Below are positions 1-5,139 of a stretch of 5,361 bases of DNA, piece after piece. The position numbers were made by a program, and so were the translations under genes. The notes beneath the pieces are model-generated. The model was not told the origin of the DNA and did no database searches. It saw nothing but the letters and a program-made list of their open reading frames with translations. This DNA comes from Actinobacteria bacterium UBA3028 (GTDB lineage: Bacteria > Actinomycetota > Actinomycetes > Nanopelagicales > Nanopelagicaceae), in the NCBI GenBank assembly GCA_002367715.1, contig DFDL01000071.1, forward strand, positions 6,732 through 12,092, given 5' to 3'. Position 1 is the stretch's first letter; every line of letters starts with the position of its first letter.

Positions 1-4
1 AGGA

Positions 5-1552
5 TTGAAGTCTACTGTTAATGCCGTGAGCTCATCGACCGAAAATCGCCAACCTGAACGTAAAATCCTGGTCACAGGGGCCTCAGGATATGTAGGTGGC
101 AGATTGGTTCGCCAATTACTAAGTCAAAATTTTAAGGTACGAGTGCTAGTTCGGGATAAGAATAAAATAAGTGGCCAGCCTTGGTTTGAACATGTAGAAA
201 TATCAGTTGGAAATGCAAATGATTTGCAAGCTGTTAAATCTGCCCTCGAAGGAGTTCATACCGCTTTTTACTTATTGCACTCGATCAATTTAGGTTCAAA
301 TTTTGATGAAATAGAAGCGCAGATGGCTCGCAATTTTGCACAAGCCGCAGAACAAGCAGGAGTAAGTCAGATTGTTTATCTCGGCGGAATCGCAAATGAT
401 AAGAAGATCAGTCAGCATCTAGAGTCCCGCGCAAATACCGGGCGCGAGCTTGCTAGTGGCGCAGTCCCTGTCTTAGAGATGCGCGCTGGAATAATTATTG
501 GATCTGGCTCCGCATCATTTGAAATGCTGCGCCATCTAACCCATCGCCTCCCGGTAATGACAACCCCAAAATGGGTATCGAATTTAACCCAACCAATTGC
601 GATTCGAGATGTGCTCTGGTACTTATCTAGCGCAGCAATGCTAGAAAAATCTGTAAGTGGCGTTTATGACATTGGCGGCCCGGCAGTTCTCTCTTATGCC
701 GACATGATGCAAGCCTTTGCAAAGATTTCAGGTCTGCGCCGAAGATGGATTATTAAAGTCCCTGTTCTCACGCCCGGACTTTCAAGTTTGTGGATTGGAT
801 TTGTTACACCAGTTCCAACTGCACTTGCTAGACCACTTGTTCATTCACTTATAAGTGAAGTCGTTGCAGATCCAGAGAAAAGCATTGCTGGCCTTATTCC
901 ACCGCCACCTGAGGGGTTATTACATGTAAATCGCGCAATCGAACTTGCCCTCTCGAGAATTTCGCAGAATCAAGTCGAGTCTCGCTGGTCTGATGCCACC
1001 CAACCAACTGCGCCTTGGCAGAAGGCACAGGGCGATCCCGATTGGGCTGGTGAAATAATTTATCGCGATCATCGCGAGCGAACTGTTGAGACAACTGCTG
1101 AAAATTTATGGAAGAGCGTAGAGCAAATCGGTGGCGATAATGGTTGGTATGGCGCTGATTTTCTCTGGTGGACGCGCGGCTTAATAGATCGCATCTTTGG
1201 TGGTGTTGGTCTGCGTAGAGGTCGACGGCATCCGCATTCACTTCGAATTGGCGATAGCTTGGATTTCTGGCGCGTTGAAAATATAGATTCAGGCAAGAGC
1301 TTAAAACTTTATGCCGAAATGATTCTGCCGGGCAAAGCTTGGCTAGAATTTAAAATTGAGGAAGTTGAAGTAGATGGTAAGAAAATGCGGAAGATCTCGC
1401 AGGATGCCACCTATTCACCTCGCGGACTTGGTGGACAGCTATATTGGTTTACAGTATCGATATTCCATGTTCTGATCTTTCCAAGAATGCTTGGAAATTT
1501 AATTCGCAGTGCAAATCGCAAAGATTATGCCGCCGCACAATTGGCCCGATAA
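5..1552 (+). CDS. SDR-family NAD(P)-binding oxidoreductase fused to DUF2867 (YbjT-like)
   Basis: The protein has two parts. Residues about 18-310 form an atypical, extended-SDR Rossmann domain that begins with a strand and the dinucleotide loop TGASGYVGG (24-32). The stretch around LEMRAGIIIGSGSASFEMLR (157-176) is typical of YbjT-like proteins. I do not see a classical YxxxK catalytic pair in the usual place, so the domain may bind NAD(P)H without being an ordinary dehydrogenase. Residues about 350-505 match DUF2867, a START/SRPBCC-like domain, with the landmarks GWYGADFLWW (380-389), GLRRGRRHP (402-410), LPGKAWLEF (441-449) and SPRGLGGQLYW (471-481). No signal peptide or clear membrane segment is evident, so it is probably cytoplasmic. 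The substrate is unknown. The start is uncertain: TTG at 5 is the first in-frame candidate but has only four bases before it, GTG at 26 is an alternative, and the true start could lie upstream. The domain content is complete. It ends 48 bases before the next gene. Confidence 0.88.
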   Translation: MKSTVNAVSSSTENRQPERKILVTGASGYVGGRLVRQLLSQNFKVRVLVRDKNKISGQPWFEHVEISVGNANDLQAVKSALEGVHTAFYLLHSINLGSNFDEIEAQMARNFAQAAEQAGVSQIVYLGGIANDKKISQHLESRANTGRELASGAVPVLEMRAGIIIGSGSASFEMLRHLTHRLPVMTTPKWVSNLTQPIAIRDVLWYLSSAAMLEKSVSGVYDIGGPAVLSYADMMQAFAKISGLRRRWIIKVPVLTPGLSSLWIGFVTPVPTALARPLVHSLISEVVADPEKSIAGLIPPPPEGLLHVNRAIELALSRISQNQVESRWSDATQPTAPWQKAQGDPDWAGEIIYRDHRERTVETTAENLWKSVEQIGGDNGWYGADFLWWTRGLIDRIFGGVGLRRGRRHPHSLRIGDSLDFWRVENIDSGKSLKLYAEMILPGKAWLEFKIEEVEVDGKKMRKISQDATYSPRGLGGQLYWFTVSIFHVLIFPRMLGNLIRSANRKDYAAAQLAR

Positions 1553-1588
1553 CCCGCACAAATCCCAGAAATTGTCACCACCTTCTCG

Positions 1589-1601
1589 TATGATTGGCTA
1601 A
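1589..1601 (+). promoter_or_regulatory. Putative -10 element for leaderless transcription of the DUF3263 gene
   Basis: TATGAT at 1589-1594 matches the -10 consensus at five of six positions. It lies six bases before the ATG at 1601, so transcription would begin at or next to the A of the start codon. No purine-rich Shine-Dalgarno sequence precedes this ATG. A -10 box this close to the start codon is the known signature of leaderless mRNAs, which are common in actinobacteria. No good -35 is present: TTGTCA at 1572-1577 is only 11 bases away, too close to pair with it. Confidence 0.5.
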
Positions 1602-1867
1602 TGGAAAATCTCGAGATCACTTCACAGCTTGAGACTAGCTCTCTAACTGAACTTGAAAGTAAGATCTTGGACTTCGAAGGTCAGTGGTGGAAATTTGCAG
1701 GAGCCAAGGAGAGCGCTATAAAGGGGCTCTTTGATATGACCCCTCCGGCTTACTATCAACTGCTAAATAATTTGATCGACCGGGATGATGCCCTTCTGGC
1801 GGCGCCAATGCTCGTTAAGCGCCTGCGCCGCCTGCGCGAGGCCCGCACCAACGCCCGCTCGCGCTAA
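1601..1867 (+). CDS. DUF3263 domain-containing protein
   Basis: This 88-residue protein closely fits DUF3263, a small actinobacterial family of unknown function. Landmarks are the stretch LTELESKILDFEGQWWKFAG (15-34), AIKGLFDMTPPAYYQLLNNL (39-58) and the basic tail MLVKRLRRLREAR (70-82). The middle reads like a helix-turn-helix (FDMTPPAYYQLLNNLID), and the arginine-rich C-terminus would suit nucleic acid binding, but DNA binding is my inference. No membrane segment or signal peptide is seen. The start is set by the family N-terminus and by the nearby -10 box; there is no ribosome binding site. From memory, relatives in mycobacteria and Streptomyces are followed by a LytR C-terminal-domain (VirR-like) gene, and none is present here before groEL. 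The 3' end is distinctly GC-rich because of runs of CGC arginine codons, including a perfect 9-base tandem repeat (CGCCTGCGC twice, 1820-1837) that encodes RLR-RLR. Confidence 0.9.
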   Translation: MENLEITSQLETSSLTELESKILDFEGQWWKFAGAKESAIKGLFDMTPPAYYQLLNNLIDRDDALLAAPMLVKRLRRLREARTNARSR

Positions 1868-1915
1868 CTCTCCCGCCCCAGCCACTTCAATTTGCCCCAC
1901 CCTTCACCTCTGCTC
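1865..1915 (+). other. C-rich, G-poor spacer, possible Rho-loading tract
   Basis: Starting at the stop codon of the DUF3263 gene, these 51 bases hold 26 C and only 4 G on the + strand. I find no reading frame with a plausible product and no strong hairpin with a T tract. A C-rich, G-poor unstructured transcript is what Rho utilisation sites look like, so this may end transcription of the upstream gene before the heat-shock promoter. Chance composition or a decayed remnant of a lost gene is also possible. Confidence 0.3.
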
Positions 1916-1926
1916 TAGATTTGGCA

Positions 1927-1953
1927 TTAGCACTCGGCAGGTTAGAGTGATAA
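1927..1953 (+). promoter_or_regulatory. CIRCE operator (HrcA binding site) upstream of groEL
   Basis: The left arm TTAGCACTC (1927-1935) and right arm GAGTGATAA (1945-1953) are separated by exactly nine bases. This matches the CIRCE consensus TTAGCACTC-N9-GAGTGCTAA with one mismatch, A for C at the sixth base of the right arm. CIRCE is bound by the repressor HrcA and controls groE genes in many bacteria. Its distance of 31 bases to the groEL start codon, and its overlap with candidate promoter elements, fit repression by blocking RNA polymerase. hrcA itself is not in the window. Confidence 0.93.
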
Positions 1954-1962
1954 TCGTAAAAT
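1927..1962 (+). promoter_or_regulatory. Probable groEL promoter overlapping CIRCE
   Basis: Two vegetative-type pairings are possible. The first is TTAGCA (1927-1932), 16 bases, then GATAAT (1949-1954), which lies almost wholly inside CIRCE. The second is TCGGCA (1934-1939), 17 bases, then TAAAAT (1957-1962). In each pair the -10 box matches consensus at five of six positions and the -35 box at four. Either would place the start of transcription roughly 15-25 bases before the groEL ATG and let HrcA occlude the promoter. I cannot choose between them from sequence alone. Confidence 0.55.
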
Positions 1963-1984
1963 TGTTAGAGAGAGACATATACAT

Positions 1985-3604
1985 ATGGCAAAGATGATTG
2001 CTTTTAATGAAGAGGCCCGTCGCGGTCTCGAGCGCGGAATGAATGCACTCGCAGACGCTGTGAAGGTCACCCTTGGACCTCGTGGACGAAATGTTGTCCT
2101 AGAGAAGAAATGGGGCGCGCCAACAATTACAAATGATGGCGTCTCAATTGCTAAGGAGATCGAACTTGATGATCCTTGGGAGAAGATTGGCGCAGATTTA
2201 GTTAAAGAAGTTGCTAAGAAGACAGATGATGTTGCCGGTGATGGAACAACCACTGCAACCGTTCTGGCACAAGCACTTGTCCGCGAAGGCCTACGTAACG
2301 TTGCCGCCGGATCAAATCCAATGGCGCTAAAGCGCGGCATTGAAAAAGCAGTCGATGCAATCTCCGCAGAGCTACTGGCAATGTCTAATCCAGTTAAGAC
2401 CAAAGAGCAGATTGCAGCTACTGCATCTATCTCTGCGGCTGACTCAACAATTGGCGAGATGATAGCTGAGGCAATGGATAAGGTTGGCAAAGAGGGCGTT
2501 ATTACTGTTGAAGAGTCAAATACTTTTGGCCTTGAGCTAGAACTGACAGAAGGTATGCGTTTTGATAAGGGTTACATCTCACCTTATTTCACAACTGATA
2601 CCGATCGCATGGAAGCCGTTCTAGATGATCCTTATATCTTGATCGCAAATTCAAAGATCACAAATATTAAAGATCTACTACCTATCCTTGAGAAGGTAAT
2701 GCAGACCGGAAAGACGCTAGTAATTCTCGCTGAAGATGTTGAAGGCGAAGCGCTAGCAACACTTGTTGTAAATAAGATCCGCGGAACTTTCAAGTCTGTA
2801 GCTGTAAAGGCTCCAGGATTTGGCGATCGCCGCAAAGCGATGTTGCAAGATATTGCGATTCTTACTGGCGCAACCGTTATCTCTGAAGAAGTTGGCTTAA
2901 AGCTAGATGCCACGACTATGGATCTACTTGGCCGCGCTCGCAAAGTTGTGGTCGCTAAAGAGGAGACCACAATCGTTGAAGGTGCCGGAGATACGGAACA
3001 GATTAAGGGACGCGTAAATCAGATCCGCGCCGAAATCGAGAAGTCAGATTCAGATTATGACCGTGAGAAGTTGCAGGAGCGTCTGGCAAAACTTGCTGGT
3101 GGCGTTGCAGTTATTAAGGCCGGAGCCGCTACTGAGGTAGAGCTCAAAGAGCGTAAGCACCGCATCGAGGATGCAGTTCGAAATGCAAAGGCAGCTGTCG
3201 AAGAGGGCATTGTCGCTGGCGGCGGCGTTGCACTTCTACAAGCAGCCAAAGTTGCATTCGAAAAGTTGAAGCTAACTGGTGAAGAAGCTACTGGCGCTCG
3301 CATTGTTGAAATTGCAATCGAAGCTCCACTAAAGCAGATTGCGATAAATGCTGGCCTCGAAGGTGGCGTAATCGTTGAAGCAGTTCGCAATAAGCCTGTC
3401 GGCACCGGACTAAATGCCGCGACTGGCGAATATGTTGACATGATTAAAGCCGGAATTATTGATCCAGTTAAGGTCACTCGTTCTGCGCTACAAAATGCAG
3501 CATCAATCGCTGCGCTATTCCTAACCACTGAAGCTGTAATTGCGGATAAGCCAGAGCCAAAGGCGGCGGCAATGCCACAAGGCGGCGGCGAGATGGATTT
3601 CTAA
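1985..3604 (+). CDS. groEL: Chaperonin GroEL (Hsp60)
   Basis: A full-length 539-residue group I chaperonin, which forms tetradecameric rings and folds cytosolic proteins in ATP-driven cycles with GroES. Visible motifs include TLGPRGRNV (29-37), TNDGVSIAKEIEL (49-61), the ATP/Mg loop VAGDGTTTATVLAQ (83-96) with Asp86, equivalent to E. coli Asp87, and the signature AAVEEGIVAGGG (403-414). Asp396 in RIEDAV corresponds to the hydrolytic Asp398. The apical domain spans roughly residues 190-372, between the intermediate and equatorial segments. The C-terminus is short, ending GGGEMDF, without the GGM repeats of E. coli GroEL. The start is ATG at 1985, with the conserved MAKMIAF N-terminus and a weak purine-rich tract AGAGAGAGA at 1967-1975 as ribosome binding site. 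It is controlled by the CIRCE element and closed by a hairpin terminator, so it looks monocistronic. No groES is adjacent, as is usual for the separate groEL copy of actinobacteria. Confidence 0.98.
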   Translation: MAKMIAFNEEARRGLERGMNALADAVKVTLGPRGRNVVLEKKWGAPTITNDGVSIAKEIELDDPWEKIGADLVKEVAKKTDDVAGDGTTTATVLAQALVREGLRNVAAGSNPMALKRGIEKAVDAISAELLAMSNPVKTKEQIAATASISAADSTIGEMIAEAMDKVGKEGVITVEESNTFGLELELTEGMRFDKGYISPYFTTDTDRMEAVLDDPYILIANSKITNIKDLLPILEKVMQTGKTLVILAEDVEGEALATLVVNKIRGTFKSVAVKAPGFGDRRKAMLQDIAILTGATVISEEVGLKLDATTMDLLGRARKVVVAKEETTIVEGAGDTEQIKGRVNQIRAEIEKSDSDYDREKLQERLAKLAGGVAVIKAGAATEVELKERKHRIEDAVRNAKAAVEEGIVAGGGVALLQAAKVAFEKLKLTGEEATGARIVEIAIEAPLKQIAINAGLEGGVIVEAVRNKPVGTGLNAATGEYVDMIKAGIIDPVKVTRSALQNAASIAALFLTTEAVIADKPEPKAAAMPQGGGEMDF

Positions 3605-3607
3605 ATC

Positions 3608-3653
3608 AAGCGTAAGTGGGCCCGCGAATTATTATTCGCGGGCCCACTGCTTT
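3608..3653 (+). terminator. Intrinsic terminator after groEL
   Basis: A perfect 15-bp inverted repeat, AGTGGGCCCGCGAAT (3615-3629) and its complement (3634-3648), flanks the four-base loop TATT. The stem can be lengthened by AAGC (3608-3611) pairing with GCTT (3649-3652) past a three-base bulge. The U tract is minimal, TTT at 3651-3653, so release may be incomplete despite the very stable GC-rich stem. The hairpin starts 10 bases after the groEL stop codon, and the next gene's ribosome binding site follows immediately. Confidence 0.88.
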
Positions 3654-3664
3654 AAGGTAGGCAC

Positions 3665-4369
3665 ATGAGTTCTATAAAGGTCGATGACAAGTTCGGCGCC
3701 CATGAGATTGCGCACGCTGCTGCGCTTGAGGATGCCCCAAAACCGGAATATGTCGGCGAGTTAGTCTCGATTTCTTATGATGATATTGAAGGCTCAGAAG
3801 ATTCTAGAATTGCAACTTATCTCTTTGAAGCAACTCTCCCAGCATATGTTGGATGGCGTTGGGCAGTCACTGTTGCGAAAGTTGATGAATCAAGTTCGCC
3901 AACAATCTGCGATGTAGTTCTCTTTCCTGGCGAGGAATCACTTCTTGCCCCCGAATGGATTGCATACAAAGATCGATTGCTTCCTGGTGATGTTGGCCCT
4001 GGCGATATCGTTCCAACATCTGCAGATGATGAGCGTTTAGTTCCTGGATTTGCAGTTATGCCAGAAGATGAAGAGTTAGATCTCGCACAGTTATTTGAAT
4101 TTGGTCTTGGCCGCGCGCGTGTTCTATCAATTACTGGTCGCGATCTTGCAGCGCAACGTTGGTATGCCGGAGATCGCGGTCCGAATAATCCGATCTCACA
4201 GCAAGCACCTAAGCCTTGTAACTCTTGCGGATTTTTTATCCCAATCGCAGGATCGCTTCGAAGTACCTTTGGAGTATGTGCAAACATATTGTCACCAGAT
4301 GATGCCCGAGTCGTCTCGGTCGACCACGGCTGCGGGGCGCACTCTGAAGCGCTGGTAATTACCGATTAG
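3665..4369 (+). CDS. DUF3027 domain-containing protein with conserved Cys/His cluster
   Basis: This 234-residue protein matches DUF3027, an actinobacterial family of unknown function, along nearly its whole length. Landmarks are YVGWRWAVTVA (61-71), VVLFPGEESLLAPEW (84-98), LLPGDVGPGDIVPTSADDERL (105-125, key residues PGD and GPGD), LGLGR-like FGLGRARVLS (146-155) and RWYAGDRGP (165-173). The C-terminal part holds C185-x2-C188, C205 in FGVCAN, and DHGCGAHSE with H221, C223 and H226. Four cysteines in CxxC-x16-C-x17-C suggest a structural zinc or other metal site; that is inference. The N-terminus and the segment 115-140 are acidic. No membrane segment or signal peptide is visible, so it is probably cytoplasmic. 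The start is ATG at 3665, with AAGG at 3654-3657 seven bases upstream. In many actinobacteria, relatives sit beside a cold-shock-domain gene, as here (98 bases upstream), suggesting related work. Confidence 0.92.
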   Translation: MSSIKVDDKFGAHEIAHAAALEDAPKPEYVGELVSISYDDIEGSEDSRIATYLFEATLPAYVGWRWAVTVAKVDESSSPTICDVVLFPGEESLLAPEWIAYKDRLLPGDVGPGDIVPTSADDERLVPGFAVMPEDEELDLAQLFEFGLGRARVLSITGRDLAAQRWYAGDRGPNNPISQQAPKPCNSCGFFIPIAGSLRSTFGVCANILSPDDARVVSVDHGCGAHSEALVITD

Positions 4370-4377
4370 CCTTTTTT
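4351..4377 (+). terminator. Possible weak intrinsic terminator at the end of the DUF3027 gene
   Basis: GCTGGT (4351-4356) can pair with ATTAGC (4365-4370) as a 6-bp stem with two G-U pairs and an eight-base loop, followed after one C by six T (4372-4377). The U tract is good but the stem is weak, and it overlaps the stop codon of the gene. It could partly separate this gene from the cold-shock gene. Confidence 0.3.
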
Positions 4378-4467
4378 AAGCGCAAAATTCGGCAGCACGG
4401 CGATACTTTCTTAAGTTAAACTAAACCTCTTGTAAAAAATAGATGTAAAGAAAAAAGGAGTTCCCCA

Positions 4468-4851
4468 ATGCCTCTAGGTCGTGTGAAGTGGTACAGCCTT
4501 GAAAAGGGTTTTGGATTTATTGAATCTGAAGAGGGCGCAGATGTTTATTTAGCATCATCAGCGCTACCTTCCGGCGTTGCAACTGTTAAGCCAGGAACGA
4601 AACTTGAGTTCGGAGTTATCGAAGGCAAGAAGGGCCCTCAGGCAATGACAGTTCGAGTAATCGATGAGCCAGCATCTATCGTTGCAAATAATCGAATCAA
4701 CCACGATGATCTTGCAACCATGATTGAAGACACAATTAAGATTTTAGATAAAGTCGGAAACGGACTACGTCATGGACGCCATCCATCAGGACCGGATGCT
4801 GAACGACTTGCAAAGGTACTTCGCGGTATCGCAGGACAGTTCGAGAGCTGA
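4468..4851 (+). CDS. Cold-shock-domain protein, actinobacterial CspB type with C-terminal helical tail
   Basis: Residues 1-66 form a cold-shock domain, a five-strand OB fold that binds single-stranded RNA or DNA. It opens with GRVKWYS (4-10), carries an intact RNP1 motif KGFGFI (13-18), and ends with GKKGPQAMTVRV (53-64). The RNP2 region reads DVYLASSAL (25-33), whereas classical cold-shock proteins have DVFVHFSAI, so the usual aromatic Phe and His of RNP2 are replaced. Residues about 76-127 add a mostly helical tail with a charged stretch RHGRHPSGPDAERLAKVLRG (101-120). At 127 residues the protein is nearly twice the length of CspA (about 70) and resembles the longer mycobacterial CspB type. 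The start is ATG at 4468, preceded at seven bases by a strong ribosome binding site, AAAGGAG (4454-4460). The 98-base leader region is AT-rich; I could not fix a promoter in it. It may be co-expressed with the DUF3027 gene. Its stop lies eight bases from the convergent DUF2530 gene. Confidence 0.93.
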   Translation: MPLGRVKWYSLEKGFGFIESEEGADVYLASSALPSGVATVKPGTKLEFGVIEGKKGPQAMTVRVIDEPASIVANNRINHDDLATMIEDTIKILDKVGNGLRHGRHPSGPDAERLAKVLRGIAGQFES

Positions 4852-4859
4852 ACCGAAAC

Positions 4860-5045
4860 TTATCGTTGCTCGCGCTTAGCCCGTCTAATTGTGTAGCGAA
4901 GCCCAACTACACCAAGGGCAATTCCTGAAACACAGATCCATTTAGCATTTGTGCTGGCATCTAAGGCAAAGGTTGCGATGAGCGCGGCAAACCAGAGAGC
5001 AATTCCAATGATTATTACGGTAATCGCACTTCGAATCTCAATCAT
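4860..5045 (-). CDS. DUF2530 family small membrane protein
   Basis: This 61-residue protein fits DUF2530, an actinobacterial family of small membrane proteins of unknown function. Two hydrophobic segments are seen, residues about 6-28 (with GIALWFAALIATF, 14-26) and about 35-50 (KWICVSGIALGVVGLRY, 35-51), joined by a short polar loop and followed by a basic tail RRAKREQR (54-61). The positive-inside rule would place the C-terminal tail in the cytoplasm, giving a hairpin with both ends inside. It is shorter at the N-terminus than the relatives I recall, which often carry a proline-rich lead. The start ATG follows AAAGGA (complement of 5050-5055) with a short four-base spacer. That site overlaps the stop codon of the small upstream ORF, so translational coupling is likely. 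It appears to be the last gene of the serC operon. Confidence 0.85.
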   Translation of the reverse strand: MIEIRSAITVIIIGIALWFAALIATFALDASTNAKWICVSGIALGVVGLRYTIRRAKREQR

Positions 5046-5053
5046 TTTATCCT

Positions 5054-5128
5054 TTACAGAACTATAACTAGAAGAAAGACGCCGATTAAGACGCCAAGGG
5101 TTACCAGCCTTCGAACTTTATAGCTCAT
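5054..5128 (-). CDS. 24-residue predicted single-helix membrane peptide (small ORF)
   Basis: An ATG at 5128-5126 opens a 24-codon frame that ends in TAA at 5056-5054. The product begins MSYKVRR and continues as an uninterrupted hydrophobic run of 17 residues, LVTLGVLIG (8-16) then VFLLVIVL (17-24), ending on hydrophobic residues at the stop codon. A short basic N-terminus before one helix is the usual form of a bacterial small membrane protein with a cytoplasmic N-terminus. It starts 11 bases after the serC stop and ends 8 bases before the DUF2530 start, and its stop overlaps the DUF2530 ribosome binding site. Its own site is weak (CAGAG close to the ATG), so it may depend on coupling to serC. 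I do not recognise a family. It could instead be a chance frame, but the amino-acid pattern and operon fit argue otherwise. Confidence 0.55.
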   Translation of the reverse strand: MSYKVRRLVTLGVLIGVFLLVIVL

Positions 5129-5139
5129 GGCTCTGTAAT

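Noticed and set aside
894..1296. Antisense open frames within the SDR/DUF2867 gene
   Set aside because: They oppose the conserved DUF2867 domain, and their His/Arg/Gln-rich products look like random translation.
1820..1837. Perfect 9-base tandem repeat CGCCTGCGC in the DUF3263 gene
   Set aside because: It encodes RLR-RLR, part of the conserved KRLRRLR tail of the family, so it is better explained by protein constraint than by recent duplication or a regulatory repeat.
1942..2490. Long antisense open frame (182 codons) across the groEL start and 5' part
   Set aside because: It lies opposite strongly conserved groEL codons and the CIRCE region, has low-complexity Ser/Ala/Ile composition, and resembles no family. 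It is a by-product of groEL codon bias.
3055..3528. Antisense open frame of 157 codons within groEL (and another at 2632-2970)
   Set aside because: Same reasons: Ala/Ser/Thr-rich shadow translation of a conserved coding sequence, with no ribosome binding site or family resemblance.
3817..4287. Antisense open frame of 156 codons within the DUF3027 gene
   Set aside because: The + strand frame has clear family motifs throughout. The antisense product is Ser/Arg/Pro-rich without recognisable features.
4095..4358. Overlapping + strand frame of 87 codons in the DUF3027 gene
   Set aside because: It is wholly nested in the conserved Cys-rich coding region in another frame, with no ribosome binding site or recognisable product.
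4355..4364. Palindrome around GGTAATTACC as an operator
   Set aside because: It lies inside the last codons of the DUF3027 gene, is short and isolated, and could be chance; the pairing leading into the T tract is the more useful reading.
4402..4450. Possible promoter or cold-shock leader before the cold-shock gene
   Set aside because: GATACT (4402-4407) and TAAACT (4417-4422) each match the -10 consensus at only four of six positions, with no -35 at suitable spacing. The AT-rich leader is too short for the long cold-shock mRNA leaders known from enterobacteria.
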